NCBI RefSeq assembly: GCF_011008565.1
Contig: NZ_JAAIWK010000015.1
Coordinates: forward strand, 1-64,000
DNA: 64,000 bases
Direction of reading: 5' to 3'
Source: Heyndrickxia ginsengihumi
GTDB taxonomy: Bacteria > Bacillota > Bacilli > Bacillales > Bacillaceae_C
Within the stretch, counting starts at the first letter, position 1; each line of letters starts with the position of its first letter. The notes under the pieces are model-generated. The model worked only from the letters and a program-made list of their open reading frames with translations, ran no database searches and was not told where the DNA came from. A program made the position numbers and the translations under genes. Below, in pieces: positions 9,656-17,432 of this stretch.

Positions 9656-9984
9656 TTCGCGATCGGGGTAATAAAAAGTGGGTATCACTAATGTTGCCTG
9701 AACATGTTCAGATGCTGAAAGAAATGGCTATCGATTTAAATAGACAAGAGCAGCCCATTTTAGATGAAGATCAAATTCAAGAATTAGAAATACGTATTAA
9801 TGATTCGATTCAATATCATTTACCTTTGGAGTTTACAATTATAAAAGAAGGATTTGAACAAAGGGTTACTGGTTATGTTCATCGTATCAATCAAATTCAA
9901 AAACAATTTAAACTAAAAGATATGAACGATAACGTTAAGTATATAAATTTTAGTGAGATTGTAGATGTCAATATAATAGATTAA
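9652..9984 (+). CDS. YolD-like family protein (YqjX-like)
   Basis: 110 residues starting MIRDRGNKKWVSLMLPEHVQML, the YolD-like signature (RDRG-x-x-KW-x-x-x-MLPEH). These small proteins are encoded behind UvrX-type Y-family polymerases in Bacillus and phages and are thought to be partners or regulators of the polymerase; their biochemical role is not established. The start overlaps the upstream stop (ATGA). Because the polymerase has lost its N-terminus, this intact partner is probably orphaned and may not be expressed well. Confidence 0.85.
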   Translation: MIRDRGNKKWVSLMLPEHVQMLKEMAIDLNRQEQPILDEDQIQELEIRINDSIQYHLPLEFTIIKEGFEQRVTGYVHRINQIQKQFKLKDMNDNVKYINFSEIVDVNIID

Positions 9985-10074
9985 AGTCTTGAAAACATTA
10001 AGAATGGATTGTTTTTGTTTATATGAACGTAACTATCAGTAGGGACTAGTGTAAAATTGGTAGCAATCGAATGA

Positions 10075-10103
10075 GAAGCAGAAGAGATTCTGCTTTCTTT
10101 TTT
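10075..10103 (+). terminator. Intrinsic terminator behind yolD-like gene
   Basis: GAAGCAGAA-gaga-TTCTGCTTTC stem-loop followed by CTTTTTT. Confidence 0.75.
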
Positions 10104-10191
10104 ATCTCCCCGTTTTCCTTGCTATATTAAATTTACAATTAGCGATGAAATGGTTACTATTTAGTAGTGACTATAAGAAAGGTTGATTGAC

Positions 10192-10959
10192 ATGCATTTA
10201 TCTTTAGACCCATCATTATTAATTATTTTAATTGTTTTTGGATTTTTAGCTTCATTTATTGATTCTGTCGTCGGGGGCGGCGGTCTGATTTCTCTACCTG
10301 CATTATTATTTACAGGGATGAATCCAGCAGGGGCGGTTGCTACTAATAAACTAGCATCGACAATGGGTTCTTTGACGAGTACTTTTATGTATTATCGCTC
10401 TGGTAAACTCGATTTCAAATCTGTTTTTAAATTATTTCCACTCACATTTTTTGGTTCGATGTTTGGTGCTTGGACTTGCCATTTGATAAATCCTGAAGTA
10501 CTAAAACCACTAATGTTAGTAATGCTTGCCGCAGTTGCTATTTATACTATTTTCAAGAAAGATTGGGGGAGTATTTCCGCCCCAAAAAAATTGTCCATCC
10601 GTCACGTCATTATTTTTATGGTTGCTATTTTTGCGATTGGTTTTTATGATGGATTTCTTGGCCCTGGAACAGGTTCATTTTTAATTTTTTCTTTTTTGTT
10701 GATTGGTTTTGATTTTTTAAAGGCAGCGGGTAATGCAAAATTTTTAAACTTTGGTAGTAATATTGCCGGTCTGTTGATGTTTTCATTTTTAGGACAAGTA
10801 AACTATACTTATGGACTAATAATGGGGGTTGCACAACTTGCTGGTGCAGTTTGTGGCTCAAAGTTTGCGATCAAAAAAGGAAGCGGTTATGTCCGAGCTA
10901 TGTTTATTGCAGTAACTGTTTTATTATTAGCAAAAAATGTCTATGATTATTTCATTTAA
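10192..10959 (+). CDS. TSUP (TauE/SafE) family membrane transporter
   Basis: 255 residues. Two homologous halves carry the family glycine-rich loops: FLASFIDSVVGGGGLISLPALL near the start and GFYDGFLGPGTGSFLIFSFLL near the middle. About eight hydrophobic helices are visible. The family exports sulfite, sulfoacetate or related organosulfur anions, but the substrate here is not known. ATG 10192 is chosen because AAAGG ends 9 bases upstream; the in-frame TTG at 10183 would abut the ribosome binding site. The gene stands alone between terminators. Confidence 0.85.
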   Translation: MHLSLDPSLLIILIVFGFLASFIDSVVGGGGLISLPALLFTGMNPAGAVATNKLASTMGSLTSTFMYYRSGKLDFKSVFKLFPLTFFGSMFGAWTCHLINPEVLKPLMLVMLAAVAIYTIFKKDWGSISAPKKLSIRHVIIFMVAIFAIGFYDGFLGPGTGSFLIFSFLLIGFDFLKAAGNAKFLNFGSNIAGLLMFSFLGQVNYTYGLIMGVAQLAGAVCGSKFAIKKGSGYVRAMFIAVTVLLLAKNVYDYFI

Positions 10960-10995
10960 CTACTGTGCCCTTTTTATGGGGTACAGTAGCTTTAT
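10960..10995 (+). terminator. Terminator of the TSUP gene
   Basis: CTACTGTGCCC and GGGTACAGTAG arms around a TTTTTAT loop, followed by CTTTATT; begins at the stop codon. Confidence 0.7.
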
Positions 10996-11253
10996 TCAAG
11001 TTAATGAGACATCGTATCTTATTAAATCTCAAATTTATAAGGAAATTGCAGAATAAATGAGGTTGATACGATATCATTTTTTGTTTAGTATCATGTGCGC
11101 GCTGTTTAAGATTTGTACATATCATATAGATACTTGTTCGTATCGAAATATTTATAAAAGTCCTGTTTACAAAGCTTTTGATGTACTTATTTCACCCCGT
11201 GCTCTAATTGACTAGTGTTGAAAATTAATCATCGAATATATATGGGGCTATCT

Positions 11254-11285
11254 AAAAAAGGTTGCGTATAAATGTAACCTTTTTT
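11254..11285 (+). promoter_or_regulatory. Terminator-like hairpin in front of membrane operon
   Basis: AAAAAAGGTT and AACCTTTTTT arms around a 12-base loop, ending 37 bases before ATG 11323. In this position it could attenuate the downstream operon, or be the terminator of an unseen small transcript. No riboswitch class is recognised upstream. Confidence 0.5.
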
Positions 11286-11322
11286 GGAAAAATATTATAA
11301 ATAATTCTTAAAGGTGGATTAA

Positions 11323-12111
11323 ATGGATAATTACACAAATGACAATACCGCCAGAAGATATAAAGCCCATGTTAGTATTTTCGGAACAACTCAACTTCAT
11401 TTGAGAAATCCTTACATTATTGCTTGGTGGTCTGCAGCGTTCCCTGGATTCGGACATATGCTTTTATCTAAATATCTTCGAGGATATGCATTATTTATTT
11501 GGGAAGTTATCGTCAATGTAAAAGCACATATTAACTCTTCAATGATTTATTCTTTTCAAGGAAATATAGACATGGCAAAAGAGGTATTGAACACAAGGTG
11601 GCTGCTGATGTATATTCCCGTGTACCTTTTCGGTATTTGGGACAGCTATCGCACAACAATAGATATGAATAGGGTTTATCTTTTAGCTGAGCGGGAGGAA
11701 CATCGTTTTAATTCATTTTCTTTAGGAGCATTAGAGATTAACTACCTGGATAAGCGAGATCCTATTCTTGCAGTTATGTGGTCATCTTTTATTCCTGGTT
11801 TAGGGCAGCTCTATCTTCATAGAATCTTAACGGCAATCTTTATTATCGTATGGTTAGTTGTATTTTATTATTATTCCCATATTCAAGAGGCTGTCTTATT
11901 GTTAGTTTTAGGTAAAGTAAAAGAAGCCACCTCTGTTTTAAAACCAGAATGGCTCCTTTTTATTCCTTCACATTATGGGTTTGCAATATATGATGCCTAT
12001 ATTAATACAGTAGAAAATAATAAACTTTTCAAAAAAGAATTAAGAGGTTATTTAACTGAGCACTATCAATCGGAAGGTTTCCAAATAAAAAAAGGTAGAA
12101 AAGTGAAGTGA
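11323..12111 (+). CDS. Membrane protein with internal duplication, function unknown
   Basis: 262 residues with two tandem copies of a module of about 100 residues. Copy 1 starts PYIIAWWSAAFPGFGHMLLSKYL and ends in FGIWDSYRTTIDMNR. Copy 2 starts PILAVMWSSFIPGLGQLYLHRIL and ends in FAIYDAYINTVENN. Each copy has a PG-[FL]-G-[HQ] turn between hydrophobic segments, similar to the small TM2-type domain, then a helix and a WLL-x-(I)P segment. AAAGGTGG precedes ATG 11323. It is followed after 7 bases by a second membrane protein gene, so the two probably act together. I know no characterised homolog. Confidence 0.75.
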   Translation: MDNYTNDNTARRYKAHVSIFGTTQLHLRNPYIIAWWSAAFPGFGHMLLSKYLRGYALFIWEVIVNVKAHINSSMIYSFQGNIDMAKEVLNTRWLLMYIPVYLFGIWDSYRTTIDMNRVYLLAEREEHRFNSFSLGALEINYLDKRDPILAVMWSSFIPGLGQLYLHRILTAIFIIVWLVVFYYYSHIQEAVLLLVLGKVKEATSVLKPEWLLFIPSHYGFAIYDAYINTVENNKLFKKELRGYLTEHYQSEGFQIKKGRKVK

Positions 12112-12118
12112 TAAAATT

Positions 12119-12577
12119 TTGCAGCTTTTTTCAACGTTTGAAAGTACTGGATTTTTGGAAATGGCAGTTTCAACGCTAGAAAAAAGAGGGATTTCAAAAG
12201 AAAGTATATTTGCCGTTCCTCTTGACAATAGAAGAGAAGCACGTAAAATTTTTGATACATTGCATCGCTCAGATGGTACGACCCTTATTGATATTGGAGT
12301 GGGATTTGCAACTGCTTTATCAGTTATTGGCGCAAGCATAGGATTTAAATTAGCTTGGGGTCCAATTTATTGGGGATTAATAGGTGCATTTGTTGGGTTT
12401 GTCCTTGGCTTTGCTATACGCTTTTTTATAGAATTAGTTGTAAAAAAAAGGAAGAGAACGTTAAAGGGGAAATATTCTGAAATAATCTTAATTGTTGATT
12501 GTCCAGAATCTAAAGCTGAATTAATTGAGGAAATACTCTGGAATCATTTTGCATTAGGAGTAGCAAAAATAAAATGA
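12119..12577 (+). CDS. Small membrane protein with glycine-rich helices, function unknown
   Basis: 152 residues. A soluble N-terminal part (residues 1-55, LEMAVSTLEKRGISKESIFAVPLDN) is followed by two helices rich in small residues (LIDIGVGFATALSVIGASIGF and WGLIGAFVGFVLGFAIRFFI), a KKRKR cluster and a C-terminal soluble segment. The pattern (short alpha/beta piece, glycine-zipper hairpin, second alpha/beta piece) resembles general-stress-type membrane proteins such as the 17M family, but this is only an impression. The start is TTG 12119 with a weak ribosome binding site, 7 bases after the preceding stop, which suggests translational coupling. Confidence 0.7.
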   Translation: MQLFSTFESTGFLEMAVSTLEKRGISKESIFAVPLDNRREARKIFDTLHRSDGTTLIDIGVGFATALSVIGASIGFKLAWGPIYWGLIGAFVGFVLGFAIRFFIELVVKKRKRTLKGKYSEIILIVDCPESKAELIEEILWNHFALGVAKIK

Positions 12578-12611
12578 CGAATCGCTATGATTTATTGGAG
12601 TTGAAAATGCG

Positions 12612-12640
12612 GAAGCCCTTACTAAGCAGGGCTTTTTTTA
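12612..12640 (+). terminator. Terminator of the two-gene membrane operon
   Basis: AAGCCCT-tactaagc-AGGGCTT followed by a run of T. Confidence 0.8.
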
Positions 12641-12688
12641 GTTTAACTAAATTTTTTATCTAAATATTTTAAAATAGCTCAAAATAGA

Positions 12689-12708
12689 ATAGTTTCATAT
12701 TAAACTAT
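12689..12708. promoter_or_regulatory. Palindrome upstream of marR-like gene (putative operator)
   Basis: ATAGTTT-catatt-AAACTAT, 7-base perfect arms, 22 bases before the start codon. MarR-family regulators commonly bind such palindromes over their own promoters, so autoregulation is inferred. Confidence 0.5.
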
Positions 12709-12730
12709 CTTATAAAGAGGAGTGATTGAA

Positions 12731-13195
12731 ATGGACATAAATTGTGATGATCCGAAGGTCAAACAGGCAATAGAGGTTTATCAATCATTTTGGGCTATAA
12801 ATAAAACTACAGCGAAGTTAACGAAGAAAAATGCTGAAAGTTTTGGACTGTCATTACAACAGTTATCAATTCTTAATACATTATTTGCTTTTCCTGAACT
12901 AACACAGCAGGAATTGGCTGAGAAACTGATCACCCCAAAAAGTACAATTAGTGTTGGTATAGATAATTTATTTGAAACAGGGCTAGTAGAAAAAAAGTAT
13001 TCTAAAAAAAACGAAGGAGAAGTAAAACTAACATTAACAATTAAGGGTAAAGAAATATCCACGAAGTCCAGTAAACATTCACTATCTTATAAAGCGATGT
13101 TGTTCGCTTTAGATAAAATGGCTGAAGAAGATATTCAGACTTTACTTCGTATACAGAAAGAACTGCTAAATCATTTAATTAAAAGCGGTTTTTAG
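12731..13195 (+). CDS. MarR family transcriptional regulator
   Basis: 154 residues. It has the winged-helix layout of MarR proteins: helix GLSLQQLSILNTLF, HTH segment TQQELAEKLITPKSTISVGIDNLFETGLV, wing KKNEGEVKLTLTIKGKE, then long dimerisation helices. ATG 12731 is 9 bases behind AAAGAGG; an in-frame GTG at 12722 is too close to it. There is no adjacent target gene in the same direction, so the regulon is unknown. The palindrome at 12689-12708 is a likely self-operator. Confidence 0.85.
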   Translation: MDINCDDPKVKQAIEVYQSFWAINKTTAKLTKKNAESFGLSLQQLSILNTLFAFPELTQQELAEKLITPKSTISVGIDNLFETGLVEKKYSKKNEGEVKLTLTIKGKEISTKSSKHSLSYKAMLFALDKMAEEDIQTLLRIQKELLNHLIKSGF

Positions 13196-13212
13196 GATTT
13201 AGTACGAGTTTA

Positions 13213-13250
13213 AAAAAAGATGACTCCTGTTAGAATAGGAATCATCTTTT
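13213..13250. terminator. Bidirectional terminator between marR and dedA-pap2
   Basis: AAAAGATGACTCCT and AGGAATCATCTTTT arms with A and T runs on both flanks, between convergent genes. Confidence 0.8.
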
Positions 13251-13269
13251 AATTATCTTCAGATATTTA

Positions 13270-14568
13270 TTAATTGTCTTCTTTAATTAAATTTCTTTTT
13301 AATATAGAAAGAAATCGAAACATTTCTAAGGCAAAGAACATGCCACTGACCCACGCTCCGCCGAATACATAGCCTGCTATAATATCACTTGGCTCAGAGT
13401 GATTAATATAGATAGCGCTGATGCCGTATAATGCTAGTATGAATATAAAAGAAACTAATAGTACGGTGATTAGCTTATAGTAACGGTGATGTCTTAATAG
13501 CATAATTAAGAAGAAACCGAACACGCTCACTAAGAACATTGCGGATTGATCCGGAAAATTAGAGCTGATATGTTTATTACTGAATAAAAATTGGAAAAGC
13601 CACTGAATTCCTTCTGAAAAAAGAAATGTTCCAATTAAAGTAACAGCGAAAAATATTAATTCCAGCCAAATGTTTTTTCTGTTAAAAAGAATGATGAAAA
13701 TAGTAAGCAGAGTAAATACACCTAAAACTTTTATAGAAGATAGCGCATAAATCTTCAACATAACTACTTTCCAGTTAGAGTTAAAAAGCGAAAATACAAT
13801 TGTACGAACGATCGTATTAAAGTGGACAAATTCATTGCTAATAAAATCTTGAATCATTCCTACCATTAAAGTAAAGAGAGCAGCAAATAAAACTAAAATG
13901 ATTAAGATAAGAAATTTTACTTTAAGATAGCTTCGAAAGTGTTTAAAAGTTACTTGGGTTAAAAGGAAAAACGATTCTTTAATAGATTGCCTGTTCGTTT
14001 TTATAATAATATATGTAAGAACAATAAATCCGATTGCAATGCTTGCCAGAACAAGCCATTTTTTGATTTCACCCTCATACTGATCCCATTTCGGTCCTAA
14101 TGAATATCCTAAAAAAATGAGTGTCCCAGTCCATAGAAAGACACCAATATAAGAAAAAACAGCAAATGAACGAAATGGTAGTTTGATTACGCCTGATATA
14201 ATGCTGGCAATATGGCGGATACCTGGGATCATATAGGAAAAAATTAATAAAACTTTTCCGTACTTCGTATACCATCTCTCCATTTTCTCCATTTTTTCAG
14301 GTCCCATATGAATATAACGTCCATATTTTTTGAAAAAAGGTACACCAAGTATGTGCCCGATCCAATAGGAAATGGATGCACCTATAATTCCTCCCAGTCC
14401 TGCAGCAAGAATGGAAAGAATGAGATTCATTTTCCCTTGAAAAGCGAGAACGCCTACATAACTGAGAAGGGCTTCATTTGGGATTGGGATGATAATGAGT
14501 TCGAGCATTAAAGAAAGAAAAAGCACGATATATCCGTACTCATTTAATAAATGAATTAATTCGCCCAT
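13270..14568 (-). CDS. DedA (VTT domain) - PAP2-like fusion membrane protein
   Basis: 432 residues. Residues 1-200 are a DedA/SNARE-associated (VTT) domain with E-x-x-x-PIPNEALL and the re-entrant-loop motif SYMIPGIRHIASIISGV; DedA proteins flip lipid carriers such as undecaprenyl phosphate or phosphatidylethanolamine. Residues 220-432 form a second membrane domain shaped like a PAP2 phosphatase, ending in HSEPSDIIAGYVFGGAW. The PAP2 catalytic signatures are degenerate: FPDQSAMF replaces the PSGH motif, and the SR-x5-H motif reads as S-x5-NHSEPSD. Phosphatase activity is therefore doubtful. AAGGAAG precedes ATG 14568. A linked role in lipid-carrier recycling is inferred. Confidence 0.85.
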   Translation of the reverse strand: MGELIHLLNEYGYIVLFLSLMLELIIIPIPNEALLSYVGVLAFQGKMNLILSILAAGLGGIIGASISYWIGHILGVPFFKKYGRYIHMGPEKMEKMERWYTKYGKVLLIFSYMIPGIRHIASIISGVIKLPFRSFAVFSYIGVFLWTGTLIFLGYSLGPKWDQYEGEIKKWLVLASIAIGFIVLTYIIIKTNRQSIKESFFLLTQVTFKHFRSYLKVKFLILIILVLFAALFTLMVGMIQDFISNEFVHFNTIVRTIVFSLFNSNWKVVMLKIYALSSIKVLGVFTLLTIFIILFNRKNIWLELIFFAVTLIGTFLFSEGIQWLFQFLFSNKHISSNFPDQSAMFLVSVFGFFLIMLLRHHRYYKLITVLLVSFIFILALYGISAIYINHSEPSDIIAGYVFGGAWVSGMFFALEMFRFLSILKRNLIKEDN

Positions 14569-14922
14569 ACATACACTTCCTTGAAATTGAATGACAGTTT
14601 TATCCTTTGTAATGGTGAATCTATCTTATCACAAATATTTAAATATGCCCAAGTTGTTTAAAAAATATCGTTTCATTAAGAAAATAATGAATTACTGCCA
14701 ATTGTTAAAGGGTGGTGTAGTTAAATAAAGGTTTATTTAAATTTTAACTTTTTTATAAGATTCATCACAATGTTTCATGTGAACTTAAGCACCTTTAAGC
14801 AATCAAAAAGTAACTGCGACAAATTCAACATGTAAGACATATTATATTGTTAACGTAGGGATGCTGTATCTAAATTGCAATAAAGTATCTCTTTAATAAC
14901 ATTTCTTAAGGAGAGATTGCAA
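14569..14922. other. Divergent intergenic region
   Basis: 354 AT-rich bases between the divergent dedA-pap2 gene and the small KOW-like gene. Both promoters must lie here, but I could not fix either with confidence. Confidence 0.4.
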
Positions 14923-15141
14923 ATGGTTGTGATTCAATATTTTGATAATACATTATTAGTGTTAACTCAGCTTGTAAGACAAATTCCCTCTGTTGGCGAT
15001 GATATAAAAATTAAAGGACGAAAAGGGAAAGTAATCAGTGTGACAGAGATGGAAGGGAATATCGTCCGTATCAATGTCGCCTTTGAAAAAATCATCAAAA
15101 AACAATCCCTCTTATTAGATAATAAGAAAAAAAGAAAATAG
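14923..15141 (+). CDS. Small KOW/SH3-like protein, DUF2187-like
   Basis: 72 residues from ATG 14923, 8 bases behind AAGGAGAG. The centre reads IPSVGDDIKIKGRKGKVISVTEMEGNIVRINVAFEKI: a short beta-barrel pattern with the G-R-K-G-K-V turn seen in DUF2187/KOW-type proteins of Bacillus. It ends in a basic tail (KKKRK). An RNA- or ribosome-related role would be a guess. It stands alone and is convergent with the Rrf2 regulator. Confidence 0.65.
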   Translation: MVVIQYFDNTLLVLTQLVRQIPSVGDDIKIKGRKGKVISVTEMEGNIVRINVAFEKIIKKQSLLLDNKKKRK

Positions 15142-15204
15142 CTAGCCATCCCGTTTTTTAACAGGAGAAGGGGCTCTCACCCCGTTTGCCACTCGATGAA
15201 AGTG

Positions 15205-15275
15205 GAAGGGGAAAGCATGTCCAAGGGAAAGAGACGATGCTCCTGTACCGCCCGCGGAAAGCGATCCCCTGAAGC
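15205..15275. repeat. GC-rich dispersed module, solo copy
   Basis: Contains ATGCTCCTGTACCGCCCGCGGAAAGCG-like sequence (core from 15248). It is the same module found inside the GAGGCTGGGAC elements at 22108, 53931 and 56992, but here without terminal inverted repeats. Non-coding. Confidence 0.6.
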
Positions 15276-15344
15276 AGTGAAAAACAATCCCCAACTACAA
15301 AAAAATAGACAGCTCTCACTTTTACGAGATTATTTACGCATTAA

Positions 15345-15454
15345 GAGGCCGGGACAAAAGGATAGTAGCTAAAGAGAACCCGAATATTGCGTTCCAACCC
15401 CGTTCGGGAAATATAGTTATTTAGCTAACCACTTTTGAGTTTTATCCCAGGCTC
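15345..15454. repeat. GAGGCTGGGAC inverted-end repeat, copy 1 (short form)
   Basis: Starts GAGGCCGGGACAAAAGGATA and ends GAGTTTTATCCCAGGCTC; about 110 bases, internal GC module missing. It ends 5 bases before the stop codon of the Rrf2 gene, so it could serve as its terminator hairpin. Same orientation as copies 3 and 4. Confidence 0.75.
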
Positions 15455-15459
15455 TTTTA

Positions 15460-15894
15460 TTATTTTACATTCTCTTTTTCCATAATATCATTCACAATAT
15501 CTTCAATCGTTACATTTTTCAACACTTTTTCCAAAGCTAATTGGGCAGTTGACAGCACTGGAATAATCGCATTTTGAATGTTCCTGCCTACAGGACATTT
15601 TGGATTTGGACTTTCGTGGATACTAAACAACTCATTGTCTTGCACTACATTAACAGCTTTATATACATCTAACAGTGTAATATCAGATAGTTTTTTAGCA
15701 AGCTTTGTTCCTGCAATACCGGGATGTACTTCAACTAATCCAGCCTTCTTTAACATCCCAATAATTTTTCTAATCAGGGCAGGATTTGTGTTTACACTTT
15801 CCGCTAAAAACTCAGATGAGTTAACACCGTCTTTATTAAATTCAATAAGTGTTAATATATGAATTCCTACAGCAAATCTGCTACTGATGGACAA
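15460..15894 (-). CDS. Rrf2 family transcriptional regulator (YwnA-like)
   Basis: 144 residues from TTG 15894, giving the canonical start MSISSRFAVGIHILTLIEF. GGAAGGTG lies 6 bases upstream; a GTG at 15903 overlaps it. The HTH segment SSEFLAESVNTNPALIRKIIGMLKKAGLV and C-terminal dimer helices are visible. Only one cysteine (C in NPKCPVG) is present, so an Fe-S cluster of the IscR/NsrR kind is unlikely; the protein is of the YwnA type. It is divergent from a QorB-like reductase, and three matching operator-like dyads lie between them. Repression of both genes is the natural inference. Confidence 0.85.
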   Translation of the reverse strand: MSISSRFAVGIHILTLIEFNKDGVNSSEFLAESVNTNPALIRKIIGMLKKAGLVEVHPGIAGTKLAKKLSDITLLDVYKAVNVVQDNELFSIHESPNPKCPVGRNIQNAIIPVLSTAQLALEKVLKNVTIEDIVNDIMEKENVK

Positions 15895-15936
15895 AAAAAT
15901 CACCTTCCCAGCATTCCTAACAACAGCATTTTTAAA

Positions 15937-15955
15937 TGTAATTATATTGGTTACA
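15937..15955. promoter_or_regulatory. TGTAA-N9-TTACA operator, Rrf2-proximal
   Basis: TGTAATTATATTGGTTACA, 43 bases upstream of the Rrf2 start. It has the same TGTAA-N9-TTACA form as the two sites at 16026-16063 near qorB, which suggests autoregulation. Confidence 0.6.
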
Positions 15956-16024
15956 ATTCTTATTATACTTAAAACGAAAGGATGTAATCAATAATAGTAA
16001 TGAAATGATTGACATTTGTACTGA

Positions 16025-16064
16025 TTGTAACTAAAATGATTACATGTAATCATTTTAGTTACAA
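16025..16064. promoter_or_regulatory. 40-bp perfect palindrome carrying two operator copies
   Basis: The 40 bases are their own reverse complement, centred between 16044 and 16045. Each half is a 19-base dyad (TGTAACTAAAATGATTACA at 16026-16044, TGTAATCATTTTAGTTACA at 16045-16063). It lies 45 bases upstream of the qorB-like start, placed to block transcription. Binding by the divergent Rrf2 regulator is inferred. Confidence 0.7.
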
Positions 16065-16108
16065 CACAAACTTGCCGATAACAAAAAATATAATGGAGGG
16101 TTTAGACA

Positions 16109-16981
16109 ATGAAAATATTAGTTACGGGAGCCACAGGTAAATTAGGAACTAAAGTTGTAGAAACGTTATTAAAGACTGTCCCTGCAAGTCAAATAGCTGT
16201 CAGTGTCCGCAATCCGGAGAAAGCTGAAAGTCTTCGGTCTCAAGGCGTAGAAGTTCGATATGGAGATTTTGATAAACCGCAATCATTGGACACTGCTTTT
16301 AAAGGGATTGACCGCCTTTTAATGATATCAGCTGATGGCGATAATGAAACAAGAATTCGTCAGCATGCGGATGCAGTTGCTGCTGCAAAACGTGCCGACG
16401 TTAAATTTATAGCATATACAAGCATAACGAACGCAAAGGAGAGTAAAAACTTCCTTGCTCCAACGCATCAAGCAACAGAAGAAGCCATTTTGAAAACAGG
16501 CATCCCATACTCATTCTTACGCAATAACTGGTACTTAGAGAATGAAATTTCAAGTATTCAAGCTGTAATGTCAGGAGCGCCTTGGGTGACATCAGCAGGT
16601 AATGGTAAGGTAGGGTGGGCGTTACAACAAGATTATGCAGCAGCTGCAGCAGCAGTCCTATCTGGTGATGGACATGAAAATACGATTTACGAGCTTTCTG
16701 GAGAACCATTGACACAAGAAGAAATTGCCGCTGCTTTAAGTACTGTATTAGGAAAGGAAGTATCTGTACAGCAGGTGGATGATACTGCCTATGCAAATAT
16801 CATGAAAGGTGCTGGTGTCCCAGACTTCCTTATCCCGATGCTTGTTGGTATTCAAAAAGGAATTCGAGAAGGTACATTGGAAATTGAAAGCAATGATTTT
16901 GAAAAACTTTTAGGCCGTCCCGCAACACCAATTAAGGAAGGGCTGGAACAAATCGTGAAAGAAATATCAAAAAATAATTAA
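16109..16981 (+). CDS. NmrA-like NAD(P)H oxidoreductase (QorB type)
   Basis: 290 residues. The N-terminal dinucleotide-binding motif is MKILVTGATGKLGTKVVETLL, followed by NPEKAESLRSQGVEVRYGDFDKPQSLDTAF, as in QorB/NmrA-like atypical short-chain dehydrogenases. SFLRNNWYLEN and a C-terminal substrate cap follow. QorB-type enzymes reduce quinones with NADPH; the true substrate here is unknown. GGAGG precedes ATG 16109. Pairing with a divergent Rrf2/HxlR-type regulator is typical of electrophile or quinone stress loci. The 40-bp palindrome in front is the probable operator. Confidence 0.87.
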   Translation: MKILVTGATGKLGTKVVETLLKTVPASQIAVSVRNPEKAESLRSQGVEVRYGDFDKPQSLDTAFKGIDRLLMISADGDNETRIRQHADAVAAAKRADVKFIAYTSITNAKESKNFLAPTHQATEEAILKTGIPYSFLRNNWYLENEISSIQAVMSGAPWVTSAGNGKVGWALQQDYAAAAAAVLSGDGHENTIYELSGEPLTQEEIAAALSTVLGKEVSVQQVDDTAYANIMKGAGVPDFLIPMLVGIQKGIREGTLEIESNDFEKLLGRPATPIKEGLEQIVKEISKNN

Positions 16982-16989
16982 ATGACCTT

Positions 16990-17026
16990 TAAACCGGCCT
17001 CAAATAGCAAAGAGGTCGGTTTTTTA
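16990..17026 (+). terminator. Terminator of qorB-like gene
   Basis: AAACCGGCCTC and GAGGTCGGTTTTTT arms with a 10-base loop. Confidence 0.85.
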
Positions 17027-17432
17027 TGTAAGCATCCTTGATAGATCAGTTGGTGAGTATGGTATTTTTGGGGAAACCCCAAATCAATATACTTATCCGT
17101 GATGCTCCAATGACTGTAAAGATTTAGCTCTAGAAGATGATAGTAACTGAATGCAATCAGTTCATAAAAAGCTCAGCATGCTGAAGCGGAAAACATCACC
17201 AAAGTTTATAAATGCAGGAAGAAAACCCGTAAGTAAGTTTCATTCAATTGAAGAAATAATGCGAGACTCATGGGGGCTAGCGAAATTGCTGAGGCCCAAC
17301 AGGTGAATAGCGAGTATCCTCAATCGGAAAAGACAGTAATGAATAATGTAAATACAAAAGTGGGCATTACCACTATAGAACCACTCCTATCTTTAGTACA
17401 TAGAATAAAAAAATAAAGGAGGGATGATATCC
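17027..17432. other. Intergenic region with decayed GC-rich repeat
   Basis: No gene. Around 17165-17330 the words GAGACTCATGGGGGCTAGCG and GCGAGTATCCTC resemble a degenerated copy of the GC-rich dispersed module. AAGGAGGG at the end serves the methyltransferase gene. Confidence 0.4.
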
